From JACVRW01 sp963757815 (GTDB lineage: Bacteria; Actinomycetota; Thermoleophilia; Solirubrobacterales; Thermoleophilaceae): a DNA stretch of 64,000 nucleotides. This document shows positions 47,289 to 55,849 of the stretch, piece after piece. Made by a program: the position numbers and the translations under genes. The first letter of the stretch is position 1. Every line of letters begins with the position of its first letter. The stretch is from the NCBI GenBank assembly GCA_963757815.1, contig CAVWSN010000017.1, forward strand, positions 179,698 to 243,697, given 5' to 3'. The notes beneath the pieces were generated by a model. It was given only the letters and a program-made list of their open reading frames with translations. It did no database searches and was not told the origin of the DNA.

Positions 47289-47987
47289 GGCACCGTGACC
47301 CTTTCGGCGAACGAGCGCACGAGGCCGTCCTTCGCCGCGACGAGCCGGTGGCTCCCGGCGGGCAGCGCCAGGCGCAGCTGCGCCGTCGGCCGCGGTCACG
47401 CCGCTGACGCCTGCGGCGCTGACGGTCGCGCCCTCGACCGGCACGCCGTTGCCCTCGTCGTCATAGCCGCGGACCGTGACCGCCACGCCACCCGGCTCGG
47501 CGCTCGCCTGGAGCTCAAGCGTGCGCTGGCAGCCGCCGCCGCGGAGCCGGCAGTAGAACCAGGTCACCCGCTGGCCGCCCTTCAGCCGCCCGCGCCCGAA
47601 TGGCCCGCTCGGATCGGCCGCGCCGGCCGTGGCGCCGCGACGGCCCACCTTGTAGACCCACCCGTTCTGACCCCGGTTGCGGTCACCCCCGATCGCCTGG
47701 ACGAACAGGCCCGCGCCGTCGCGCGCGCGAGCCGAGCAGGAGCCGTAGTCGACCAGGCGCAGCCGGCCCACCTCGCTGCGAACGAGTGCGGCCAGCGCGG
47801 TGCCCTCACCCGCCGCGCAGCTGCGCCGGCCCACCCTCACGCTCACCTGCTTTGCCCTGACCGTCTTCGTCACGGTGTCGCCGTCACGGAAGACGACCAT
47901 CTGCCGGACGGCCGGAGCGGCCGCGCCCGCAGGCGGCGCGGCGAGCAGCGCCGCGAGGCAGGCAAGCAGGAGCGAGCGCGGCTTCAC
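47285..47987 (-). CDS. secreted DUF4430-like protein, one frameshift
   Basis: GTG 47987 overlaps the previous stop. A signal peptide (LLLACLAALLAAPPAGAAAP) is followed by a DUF4430-type domain: GLFVQAIGGDRNRGQNGWVY, KVGRRGATAGAADPSGPFG and LKGGQRVTWFYCRLRGGGC. A carboxypeptidase-regulatory-like fold at the end (VRGYDDEGNGVPVEGATVSA) needs one base removed near 47392 to continue AQLRLALPAGSHRLVAAKDG and stop at 47285. No lipobox, so it is released or held by partners. Confidence 0.75.
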
Positions 47988-49384
47988 GGCGTCGGCGCCA
48001 CCGCGTCGAGCTCGACGACTCCGCCGCCGAGCGTGCGCAGCACGAGCTCGTGCGAGCCGGCCTCGAGCGTGCCGCTCGTCCAGACGACGCTGCGGTGCCC
48101 GGAGCGTCCGCGGAGGCGGATAGTGGTGCTCCTGCCGTCGAGCGTCGCCTGTAGCCGCCCGCCCTTCGGAAGCTTGCGCCCGACCAGCGCGACCCGGGTG
48201 CCGCGGAAGCGCAGTCGCGCCGTCGCCCCGGCGCCGGCGGCGCGGACGACGGTGCGGCCCCACGCGTTCTCGTTCCTGATCCGCTTCCAGCCCTTCTTCG
48301 AGAAGCGCCACAGCCGCTGGCTGCGATCGTCGACGGGCACGATCACAGGGGCCGTCGTGGTCGTCGTCTCGTTGAGGGCCCTGTCGGTCGCCGTGATGCG
48401 GAACACGTAGGCGTCGCCGGCCTCGCCACGGAAGTGGACGCCGGTGACGGACGCCTTGTCGACAAGCTTGCGAGAGCCGGCCTGGCTCGCACCGGCGCCG
48501 TCGGCGATCTCGCTCACCTCGGCGCTGTAGTGCGACACCCCGCTGCCCGTCTGGTCGTCACCCGCCCAGGAGATCAGCATCGTGCGCGACCGTCCGCGCG
48601 TGCTGGCCAGGCTGCCGTCGCCCGCGGGAGTCTCGGCTCGCAGGACGGGGCCGGATGTGTCGGTCGAGCTGCACGCGGGCGCTCCCGCTGGATCGACGCA
48701 CAGGACGAGCGTGTTGGACCTGATCGCCTCCGGCTTCTCCGCCTTCAGGCGGTAGATGCCCTTCTGGGCGAAGCTGACGAGCGCGATGCCGTCCTGGCCG
48801 GTGGTGGCGCCTCCGACGGTCGCGCCCGCCTGCGCCGCGCCGGTCAGGCCGTCGACGACGGTGAGCGGCACGGCCTGGCCGGTGGTCGCGGAGCCCGGGC
48901 CGCTGAGGCGCAGGATCGGCGAGGTGGTGAAGTCCTCGTACGCGAAGAGCACGTCCTCGCCGCCGCTGACGCGCTGCCCGCAGCCGCCGACCTGCGCGAA
49001 GGCCCAATTGACGAAGAGCGCCGGGTAGTGGTTGGCGTCGATCGCGTCCGGGCCGATGCGCAGGAAGGGGTAGTAGTCGCTGAAGCTCGTGTCCCAGCGG
49101 GCGTCCCAGGTGAAGCCGGCTTGCCGGGCGGCGTCGTCGAGCGCGCCGATCGCGGTGGGCCCGGAGGGGCTGCCGACGCTCGAGCCGTCGCAGGTCCGCG
49201 GCGTGCCGTCGGTCGGCGTGGTCACCTGGTGGACGTCGGTGATCACCGGTCCTTCGAAGACGGTCTGCGTCGCTCCCTCGACTCGTAGGTTGACTGTCAC
49301 CGGTGCGGCGGCGGCGGTCGCAGGCGCCGTCAGGGAGAACAGGATCAGCGCCGCTTTGAGGGCGCGTCGCGGTGCAACGGGCAT
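47984..49384 (-). CDS. secreted multidomain protein with N-terminal DUF4430-like domain
   Basis: 466 residues, first gene after the cobalamin riboswitch. A signal peptide ends near TAPATAAAA. Residues ~28-170 start VTVNLRVEGATQTVFEGPVI, the usual opening of DUF4430-like domains, and include FVNWAFAQVGGCGQ and GGEDVLFAYEDF. Next come an Ig-like segment (AAQAGATVGGATTGQDGIAL), a fibronectin-like segment and a C-terminal beta-sandwich (GTRVALVGRKLPKGG). The last is of a type often found in exported actinobacterial proteins. Likely a large wall-side corrinoid-binding partner. The ligand is inferred from the operon. Confidence 0.72.
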   Translation of the reverse strand: MPVAPRRALKAALILFSLTAPATAAAAPVTVNLRVEGATQTVFEGPVITDVHQVTTPTDGTPRTCDGSSVGSPSGPTAIGALDDAARQAGFTWDARWDTSFSDYYPFLRIGPDAIDANHYPALFVNWAFAQVGGCGQRVSGGEDVLFAYEDFTTSPILRLSGPGSATTGQAVPLTVVDGLTGAAQAGATVGGATTGQDGIALVSFAQKGIYRLKAEKPEAIRSNTLVLCVDPAGAPACSSTDTSGPVLRAETPAGDGSLASTRGRSRTMLISWAGDDQTGSGVSHYSAEVSEIADGAGASQAGSRKLVDKASVTGVHFRGEAGDAYVFRITATDRALNETTTTTAPVIVPVDDRSQRLWRFSKKGWKRIRNENAWGRTVVRAAGAGATARLRFRGTRVALVGRKLPKGGRLQATLDGRSTTIRLRGRSGHRSVVWTSGTLEAGSHELVLRTLGGGVVELDAVAPTP

Positions 49385-49404
49385 GGAGCCACCCTTTCCT
49401 CGAG

Positions 49405-49585
49405 GGTCGTATGGGCTGGCCGGAGTGAGGTCTCCTGGCTTGGGGCTCCGCGCCGCGCCTTCCCGGTGAGCGGTCGGCTCACCAGTGGCTCCTTGCGACG
49501 CATCGGCGCCCGTTCACAGTGGCGGGACCGCGCCGGCTTCACACCGGACTTCCCTCAACCACCGGCCGAATGAACGGCTGCATCC
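49405..49585 (-). promoter_or_regulatory. cobalamin (B12) riboswitch
   Basis: Read on the minus strand, the leader has all conserved cobalamin aptamer blocks. GGTTGAGGGAAGTCCGGTGT and GAAGCCGGCGCGGTCCCGCC (about 49515-49560) are followed by ACTGTGA, a variable arm and the B12 box AGCCAGGAGACCTC (49427-49440). It lies 20-200 bases upstream of the six-gene ECF operon. Adenosylcobalamin or a related cobalamin should repress the operon. Confidence 0.93.
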
Positions 49586-49639
49586 TACTGCCGCGCATGG
49601 GCAAACGCGACACCCGTCGCTACAATCGCCCGCCGACAC

Positions 49640-49712
49640 GCCGCCATCGTCTAGGGGACTAGGACGCCGCCCTCTCACGGCGGAAACCGGGGTTCGAATC
49701 CCCGTGGCGGTA
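49640..49712 (+). tRNA. tRNA-Glu(CTC)
   Basis: The acceptor arms GCCGCCA and TGGCGGT pair (one G-T wobble), followed by discriminator A. The D-arm TCTAGGGGACTAGGA, the anticodon arm GCCGCCCTCTCACGGCG with anticodon CTC, and the T-arm CGGGGTTCGAATCCCCG are all present. CCA is not encoded. Confidence 0.97.
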
Positions 49713-50327
49713 CTGCCTCCATGCCGCTCGTAGAGCGGAACAGGGGGCAACCGCGCTGCAACGCTCGCTGCAACGTCGCGCGTCAAGGGAGCGCCACGCC
49801 TTCCCGCCGGCGCCACACGAACGCCCCACCCGAGCCGCTCGTGGTCGCATACGCGCGGTCAGCGACTCGCGACGCATCGGCCCCGCTGGAACCGCTCGCC
49901 ATGCGTCGGTCAGCCGCAAAGCGGCGATGAAAACCGTGTCTCGTGGAGACTGGCGCGGGAGGTGGAACGTTGCGACCGCCTCGAGGCGACGCGCGAGCCG
50001 CATCGCAAGTCAGCCAGCCGGGCGGGGGCGTCGTCGGCCCGGCTGACCTTCAGCGGACAACCGTGGACGAGGAGATCATCGGTGCTCCTCTAGAAACGCA
50101 TCGAGCGCGGCCGCGGCCTCGCCCTCCGAGCCCGGGGGCGAAACAGGTTCGGCTACTTGCCGGTGCCCGTCGGCGTGCTACCTCCCCGTCCAACGGCTCG
50201 ACAAGCTATCGCGAACCGATGCGGCTGTGAACCACATTTCCGCCGGGACGTCGACCACAGAGTTGGCGAGTCTCTCCGCCCCAACCCTGCCGCTCGCGCG
50301 GCACGCTCCTCGCCGATGTCCACGACT
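49713..50327. other. gene-poor stretch with degraded sequence after tRNA-Glu
   Basis: No intact gene is visible. On the minus strand near 50090-50150 a fragment reads SEGEAAAALDAFLEEHR and then a stop, like the C-terminal end of a lost enzyme. The rest has scattered stops in all frames and no repeat of the tRNA 3' end that would mark an integrated element. Confidence 0.5.
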
Positions 50328-50483
50328 TCTCAGGCGCGCTGGACCCTGAGCAGCGTGGACTTCCCACCCCGTTCGCGCCCAGCACGGCGATGATCTCCCC
50401 CTCGCTGGCCGTAGGTCGATGTCGCGGATGAGGCCAGCACGTCGTCGTAATACCCGGCCGACACGCCGCGCAGCTCAAGCATG
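50328..50483 (-). pseudogene. 5' fragment of a LivF-type branched-chain amino acid ABC ATPase
   Basis: It starts MLELRGVSAGYYDDVLA and continues, through several single-base shifts, with IRDIDLR, SEGEIIAVLGANG and a Walker A remnant GKSTLLRV. Similarity to LivF stops there; a full gene would be ~235 residues. The ATG overlaps the end of the livG fragment, the normal livG-livF arrangement. Confidence 0.65.
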
Positions 50484-50605
50484 GTCTTCTAGCCCGAGGT
50501 ACGCCCTCGATCACGCGACCGTCGCGCCGGATCCGCTCCGGCTCGCTGTCCGCGATGAGCCGGCCTTCGGCCAGCACGAGAAGGCGCTCTGCGGCGCGAA
50601 GCCGA
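50464..50605 (-). pseudogene. 3' fragment of a LivG-type ABC ATPase
   Basis: About 40 residues of a LivG C-terminus remain: AERLLVLAEGRLIADSEPER, IRRDGRVIE, then, after one extra base, AYLGLEDHA and a stop. Upstream it joins abruptly to unrelated sequence (DELRDRILVAFRRWQEAG), so the body of the gene is deleted. Confidence 0.6.
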
Positions 50606-50755
50606 GTCCTGGGGGACGCAGGAGTTCGGGAACCCCTTCGCCGGCCTCCTGCCAGCGGCGAAATGCGACCAGGATGCGATCTCGAAGCTCGTCAGAGTCG
50701 CAGAGCGTCACCTCTTCTCGCCGAGAGCCTGACCACCTCCCGACAGCGGATCCAT

Positions 50756-50776
50756 CCCCTTTGCAGGGGTTTTTAA
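50756..50776 (+). terminator. small hairpin with T-run
   Basis: CCCCT-TTGC-AGGGG is followed by TTTTT, giving a five-pair stem and a U-tract on the plus strand. It is one of the few U-tract hairpins in the window. No plus-strand gene clearly ends here, so it may be a remnant or act on the degraded region. Confidence 0.35.
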
Positions 50777-50847
50777 ATCTCGCCTACGTCCGCCGATGCC
50801 CCTGGGGCGAACCTGCGACCCGCGGCTTAGAAGATCACCCCCTCAAG

Positions 50848-51087
50848 CTAGCCGTGCAGCTCGTCGCTCTGTACGAGCGCGTGCAGGCTGTCGTAGTCCT
50901 CGTGGCAGGCGGGGCACCCCTCGAGGTGGGCGCGCATGCCCGGGATCCGGTCATCGGCGTCGGCGCTTTGGAGTTCGAGCTCCACGTACTCGTCGAGCTT
51001 CTCGAAGCACTCGTCGCAGAGCAACTCCGGCTCGGCGGGGCCGAGCAGTCGATTCAAGGTGTCGTCATGCATGTGCTTGTCCATCAT
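50848..51087 (-). CDS. small zinc-finger anti-sigma-like protein
   Basis: 79 residues; the start codons ATG 51087/51084 overlap the sigma factor stop. It contains two Cys/His pairs, LLCDECFEKLDEYVELEL and MRAHLEGCPACHEDYDSLHA, in the zf-HC2 layout (HxxxCxxC). There is no membrane segment, so it is a soluble ZAS-like module. Coupled translation with the upstream sigma factor supports an anti-sigma role, inferred only. Confidence 0.78.
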   Translation of the reverse strand: MMDKHMHDDTLNRLLGPAEPELLCDECFEKLDEYVELELQSADADDRIPGMRAHLEGCPACHEDYDSLHALVQSDELHG

Positions 51088-51752
51088 CGGTCTCCGCTGA
51101 TCGAGTCGAGCGTAAAGCCCCTCCGGGCGAGGTCGGCGCGCAGCTTTCGGCGCGCGTCGTGCAGGGTCTTGTACAGCGCGCCGCGGGTCGTGTTGAGGCG
51201 CTCGGCGAGCACATCGACCGGCACGCCGTTGAGCGCGAGCGCGACCAGCACCTCGCGCTGGTGCTCTGTCAGGCAGCCGTCGATCGAGTGCTTGAGCTCT
51301 TGCATCAGCTCGCCGGTCTCGGCTCGGTGCTCGGGGCTTTCACCGGCGTCGGCCTGCAGCGGCCAGGCCTCCGGCTCGAGCACTACCTCGCGCTCCTGCC
51401 AGGCCCGTCGGAGCAGGCGCACCCCCGCCTCGAGCAGTGCGAACTTGTACGCCCAGGTCGTGAAGCGGCTCGCGCCGCGGTAGTCGTCGAGCTTGCCGAG
51501 CACCGCGAGGAGCGCATCGTCGGCGGCCTGAAGCGCAAGGTCCTCGAGCTCCTCGCCGCGCACGTGTGAAAGCGCGGCACGCCGGCGGGAGACCTCGAAG
51601 CGGGCGGCACGCACGAGCAGCTCGTGGAGGCGGGCGACCGCGCGGTCGCGCTCCGCGCCCGTCTGGCGCAGCGCCTCGACCCATGCGGTCGAGTCGGCCA
51701 GCGCGTCGTCGTGCTCGCTTTCCGCGGCGCTTATGGGCAGGCGTGAGCTCAT
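51084..51752 (-). CDS. ECF-type RNA polymerase sigma factor
   Basis: 222 residues from ATG 51752. Region 2 reads ALQAADDALLAVLGKLDDYR then GASRFTTWAYKFALLEAGVR (the FxTWxYxxxxN-like core-binding/-10 part). Region 4 reads LTEHQREVLVALALNGVPVD then VLAERLNTTRGALYKTLHDA (HTH). It pairs with the zf-HC2 protein. The N-terminal 50 residues are longer than in minimal ECF factors. Confidence 0.88.
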   Translation of the reverse strand: MSSRLPISAAESEHDDALADSTAWVEALRQTGAERDRAVARLHELLVRAARFEVSRRRAALSHVRGEELEDLALQAADDALLAVLGKLDDYRGASRFTTWAYKFALLEAGVRLLRRAWQEREVVLEPEAWPLQADAGESPEHRAETGELMQELKHSIDGCLTEHQREVLVALALNGVPVDVLAERLNTTRGALYKTLHDARRKLRADLARRGFTLDSISGDR

Positions 51753-51781
51753 CGCCGGAACGAGGCTAACAACCGGGGGGC

Positions 51782-52033
51782 TCAGCACAGACGTCTCTCG
51801 TGGTCGAGCGGCGCCATGATGCGGGCGGCGAGTAGCGGCGGACAGCGGCGCCCGACCAGCTCGATCAGCGCGTGCAGGTCAACCGCGCATTCGTGCGCGA
51901 GCTCCTCGGTCACGGCGGTGTCGAAACCGGCTTTGCGCAGCCGGGCGCGCCGCCACGCGACCGCGTCGTTGGTTCCTCCGGCCGCCGGCGCCCGTCCGCC
52001 GGTTCCGGAGTGTCCTCCGGTTCTGAGATCCAC
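51782..52033 (-). CDS. small conserved-looking protein upstream of the sigma factor
   Basis: 83 residues. After a Gly-rich N-terminus comes a helical block AWRRARLRKAGFDTAVTEEL then AHECAVDLHALIELVGRRCP and LLAARIMAPLD, a pattern I associate with short actinobacterial proteins of unknown function. It is 29 bases upstream of the sigma start and on the same strand. Confidence 0.6.
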   Translation of the reverse strand: MDLRTGGHSGTGGRAPAAGGTNDAVAWRRARLRKAGFDTAVTEELAHECAVDLHALIELVGRRCPPLLAARIMAPLDHERRLC

Positions 52034-52105
52034 GTCTTCTTAGCGCCGCTACGGCGCTCTTTCTTACCAACGAGTGCCGGACGAGGATTAGCATCGCCCT
52101 CGACT

Positions 52106-52542
52106 CACCCGCTCAAGCCGAGCTGCGGCATGAACAGGACGAGGTCGTACATCAGGTTCTCCTCGACGATCTGCCCGTCGTCCCAGAGTGCGACGGTGTA
52201 GAAGTCGACCTCGAACGACTTGCCGGTCGGCGCGATCTACCTTCGAGCCGCTCCCTCATCGCGTCGCGGTCATCGCTGAACCGGTGCAGGCGCGCGATCG
52301 AGAAGGTCGACTATCAGTGCCGTCCAGCGGCGAAGATCCGGTCGGGCACGGCCTTGCTCGAGGCAGTCGTCGCGGGAACGTCGGCTGGTCGCTGAAGCTC
52401 CACTCGGTTACCGTGAGGTCCTCGATATCCGCTGGATCGGGCTGGCCGCGGCCAGCCACGACCGACGGCGGGCTGATGGCCGGCGCCGAAGACCTCAACC
52501 TGGGCTGATCCAGGCGTCGACGAGCGTCTGCATCAGCTCCAT
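52106..52542 (-). pseudogene. SnoaL-like gene interrupted by an inverted hxlR copy
   Basis: The N-terminal 14 residues (MELMQTLVDAWIS) and the C-terminal ~45 residues (RERLEGR, TGKSFEVDFYTVALWDDGQI, VEENLMYDLVLFMPQLGLSG) fit a SnoaL-like/ester cyclase fold. The ~230 bases between them are replaced by sequence that is the inverted copy of the start region of the neighbouring hxlR gene. The normal core (~75 residues) is missing. Confidence 0.65.
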
Positions 52543-52790
52543 GATTGCGGTCCTCGGCGCCGGCCACGGCTCCGCCGTCGGTCGTGCGCTGGCCGGGCCG
52601 GCACCGAGCCGACGACGGATATCGAGGACCACAGGTAACCAGTCGAAGCGTTCATCGGCCAGCCGACGTCTACCCGCGCGACTGCCTCGAGCAGGCCGTG
52701 CTCGACCGGATCGGCGACCGCTGGACGGCACTGATAGTCGGCGTGCTCAGGACGGCCCGCGCCGGTTCAGCGAGATCCGGCACGCTGAAG
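52265..52790. repeat. imperfect inverted repeat of about 230 bases
   Basis: The minus strand of 52265-52510 and the plus strand of 52548-52790 align at roughly three quarters identity. Shared blocks include TCGGCGCCGGCCA, CGCCGTCGGTCGTG, GGATATCGAGGACC, CAGCCGACGT, CGACTGCCTCGAGCA and CGCTGGACGGCACTGATAGTCG. The centre is at about 52530. The right arm encodes the start of HxlR. Confidence 0.75.
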
Positions 52791-53027
52791 GTGGAGCAGT
52801 CGGAGGTGCTGACCCAGACGCTCCGCATGCTCGCGCGCGACGGCCTCATCAGGCGGACCGCGTACGTGGAATCCCCGCCCCGGGTCGAGTACGAGCTGAC
52901 GCCGCTCGGCCTCACCCTTCGCGAGCCGCTGGCGGCGATCCGCGGCTGGGCCGAGGTCCACCTTCCGGAGATCCTCTCCGCGCGCGAGAGGGCCGACCGG
53001 CACGCGGACGAGCCCAGAGGTCGCTGA
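52545..53027 (+). CDS. HxlR-family winged-helix regulator, compensating frameshifts
   Basis: The protein reads DVYPRDCLEQAVLDRIGDRW and TALIVGVL, the HxlR N-terminus (CPxxxxLxxIGDKWTxLIL). In the next ~20 codons the frame slips by one base and back: the alternative frame gives DGPRRFSEIRHA, the expected motif. The original frame resumes with SEVLTQTLRMLARDGLIRRT and VESPPRVEYELTPLG. The true start is unclear because the upstream part lies in the inverted repeat. Such regulators respond to aldehydes or redox signals and often control a divergent gene, here the SnoaL-like remnant. Confidence 0.75.
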   Translation: MRSSAPATAPPSVVRWPGRHRADDGYRGPQVTSRSVHRPADVYPRDCLEQAVLDRIGDRWTALIVGVLRTARAGSARSGTLKVEQSEVLTQTLRMLARDGLIRRTAYVESPPRVEYELTPLGLTLREPLAAIRGWAEVHLPEILSARERADRHADEPRGR

Positions 53028-53029
53028 CG

Positions 53030-53646
53030 GTGGCCGCCCCGCTCCGCGAGCCGAGCGCAGATGATCCGCTTCGCGGTCATCCCGACAGCCGCCTGCCAAA
53101 CGCGCGCGACGTGGGCGCGCTGGTTCTCGAGTCGCGCGAGATCAGCGCAAGCGCCGATATCGGTCACGTGAATCTTCGGGTCATCGACCCGGAGCGGTCC
53201 ATCGCCTTCAACCGCGACGTGCTCGGGCTGCGCGTCACCCAGCGAGACGCAGAGTCGGTCTTCCTCGCGGCCGGCGACCACCACCACCTCGCCCTGAATG
53301 TCTGGGGCACCGCAGCGAGGGCCGCGCCGCCGGAGGCGGCCGGGCTCCATCACTTCGCGCTCCGCCTTCCAGACGAGGCGGCACTCGCCGAGGTGGTTGT
53401 CCGCATCCTGCAGGCCGGTCACAGGCTGCAGGGCGCCACGGACCACGGGGTGAACATCGCCGTCTACCTGCTCGACCCGGACGGGAACGGGGTCGAGCTG
53501 ATGGTCGATCGCCCCGACGATGAGTTGCCCCCGCCGGCGGGACGAGGGGGATCGCGATGCGTGTCGATCCCCTCGACCTCGCCGGGCTGGTCGCCGATGC
53601 GCTCGAGATCGACTTGCGAACGTCGCGGCTGAGCGCGCCCGAATAA
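53030..53646 (+). CDS. VOC-family (glyoxalase/catechol dioxygenase-like) protein, one frameshift
   Basis: GTG 53030 follows the hxlR stop by 2 bases. A VOC repeat reads IGHVNLRVIDPERSIAFNRD then VLGLRVTQRDAESVFLAAGD, HHHLALNVWG, and the second half GLHHFALRLPDEAALAEVVV and YLLDPDGNGVELMVDRP. The first metal His is in GHVNL and the Glu in GVELM. An extra base at about 53545 separates the body from the true C-terminus (MRVDPLDLAGLVADALEIDL, ending SAPE). This resembles CatE-type extradiol dioxygenases. Confidence 0.8.
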
Positions 53647-53652
53647 CGACGC

Positions 53653-53674
53653 GGGCGTCCCCGAAGGAACGCCC
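53653..53674. terminator. bidirectional hairpin between convergent genes
   Basis: GGGCGT-C-CC-CGAA-GG-A-ACGCCC forms an eight-pair stem with one mismatch and a CGAA tetraloop, midway between the VOC stop (53646) and the SBBP stop (53707). Confidence 0.6.
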
Positions 53675-53706
53675 ACGCCGTCAGTCGGCCGTCCTGCCGG
53701 GCGAGG

Positions 53707-55849
53707 TCAGCCCTCGTCGTCCTGGTGAGCCCCGACGCTCGTGATGAACACGTCGCCGGCCCCGTTGTAGCTCCGGTCAAGAGCCCCGGGGCTCGTCTGG
53801 AAGTCGGGCGAAGCCGTGGACCCGGTCACGTACGTCCGCTTCCGGTCCGCCCCGACGGCGACCGCAATGCCGGCATCGTTGCCGGTACCGCCGAGGAACG
53901 TCGAGAGCACGAGCTTCTCGTTCGAGAGCTTCAGCGACGTCAGGAACGCGTCCCCGGCGCCGTTGTAGCTCGTGTCGTCCGCGGGTCCCGTGGTCGGGAA
54001 GTCGGCCGAGGCCGTCGACCCCGTGACGTACGCCAGCTTGCCCTTCTCATCGACGGCGATCCCGCTGCCGGCGTCGCTCGCGGTTCCGCCGAGGAACGTG
54101 GAGTAGGCCAGTGCCGAGAACCTGTCGAAGGTGGCGACGAAGGCGTCACCGTTGCCGTTGTACGTCCCGTCGTGCGCGTGTCGCGTGGTCGGGTAGTCCG
54201 CCGAGGCGGTGGTGCCCGTCACCGAGGTGACCCTGCCCGCTTCGTCGGCGGCGATCCCCTGACCGGAGTCGGCGCCCGCCCCTCCAAGGACTGTCGAGTA
54301 CTCCAGAGCGGAGCCGGTGCCGTTGAGCCTCGCCACAAAGGCGTCGTTGCCGCCGTTGTGGCTCGGGTCGTGGGCATCCGGCGTGGTCGGGAAGTCCGCC
54401 GAGGCGGTGAACCCGGTGACGTACGCGCGCCCCTGGCCGTCTACGTCGACGTCGTTGCCCGTGTCGCTCGTCGTCCCGCCGAGGAACGTGGAGTAGCCGA
54501 GCGTCGCGCCCGAGGGGTCGAGCTTGGTCACGTAGACGTCGTTCCCCGTGCCGTTCTTGGTCGTGTCATACGCGCCAGGCGTGACCGGGAACGCGGCCGA
54601 CCCGGTGAACCCCGTGACGTACGCGCTTCCCTCGTGATCGACCGCGATCCCGTTGGCGCCTTCGAAGCTGAAGCCGGCGCCACCCAGGTAGGTGGAGTAC
54701 TCGAGCCTCGAGCCCGACGGGTCGAGCTTGGTCACGAAGGCATCGCTGCCGCCGTTCTGGTCGGGTCGAAGGCCCCGGGCGTCGTCGGGAAGTTCAGCGA
54801 GCCGCTGAACCCGGCGACGTAGGCCGCTCCCGCCTCATCGACCGCGATCCCGTTTCCGGAGTCGAAGGCGGAACCGCCGATGAAGGTCGAGTAGGCGATC
54901 GTCGAGCCCGAGCTGTCCAGCTTCGTCACGAACACGTCGGTGTTGTTGTTGTAGCCGCGGTCGAAAACGCCCGGGGTGGTCGGATAGTTGGCGGATGCCG
55001 TCTGCCCCGTGACGTAGATGTTTCCGGCGGCGTCCACGTCGATCCCGCGGCCCGAGTCGCTGCCCGTGCCACCTACGAAGGTGGAGAAATCGATCCCGGG
55101 TCGATCACGAGCGGCCGGCTGCGGTCGTAGTCGTCGACGGCGAAGCCGTAGCCGCCGTCGTCGGCGCCCTGGATCGCGTAGCGGCTGCCCACCGACATGC
55201 GCTCGCCATCGCTCGCCTGGTAGCTGACCGGCCTCGCGTCGTTCAGCACGCCCAGCGGGGTGTCGATCACGAGATCCCCGTCCGAGTCGAGCGAGAGACC
55301 GCTCGCGCCGTCGTAGTCGAGCCGGATGTCGCGCGGATCGGCGCCCGGGTCGAGCTGGAACTCGTACTTCAACTCGCCGCCGTCGCCCCGGAAGACCATG
55401 TCGATCCCGGGCCACAGCTCGCGGTAGACGAGCTCCTGGTACGTCTCGAGGTTGGACGCCGAGTCACCGGCGGAGCCTGTCAGCTGGCTCACCGTGCCGG
55501 ACCCCCGTTCCCGGGTCTCGAGGTCCGAGTCCGGGCTTGCGCCTATGAAGCGCAGCTCGAGAGCGAGGCCGGTGGCGGCCTGTCCGTCCGTCTTCACGAG
55601 CGACAGCACTGCCTGCTCGTCAGTGAAGAAGAAGGAATAGCCGGCGCCACGTGCGAGGTACCGGACGGAATCGTCCGTCTGGCCGGCGTTCGGCGCGAAC
55701 GCGAGCGGCGGATCGCTCTTCGATTCCTCCGCGGATCCGCCGGTCGGGAAGAACAGCACGAGTCCGAGGAACGCAACGGCGGCGACGAGCCAGCTCCCGA
55801 GCGTCGCTCTTGTTGAAAGGACTTGTTCCACCACGTTCTCCTGTCTCAT
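53707..55849 (-). CDS. exported SBBP beta-propeller repeat protein, two frameshifts
   Basis: ATG 55849 begins MRQENVVEQVLSTRATLGSW, with a membrane or signal segment (LVAAVAFLGLVLFFPTGGSA). A ~230-residue N-domain (FAPNAGQTDDSVRYLARGAG, YSFFFTDEQAVLSLVKTDG, YRELWPGIDMVFRGDGGELK) is of the type that precedes SBBP repeats. One extra base near 55090 and one near 54735 interrupt the frame. Then seven repeats of ~58 residues follow, each with YSTFLGGTxxDxGxGIAVD, AYVTGxTASADFPTTPGA and NGxGDAFVTKLD. Seven units suggest one closed beta-propeller. It may bind surface ligands. Confidence 0.83.

Noticed and set aside
49640..50800. A prophage or integrative element inserted at tRNA-Glu
   Set aside because: No integrase, no phage genes and no second copy of the tRNA 3' end were found in the window.
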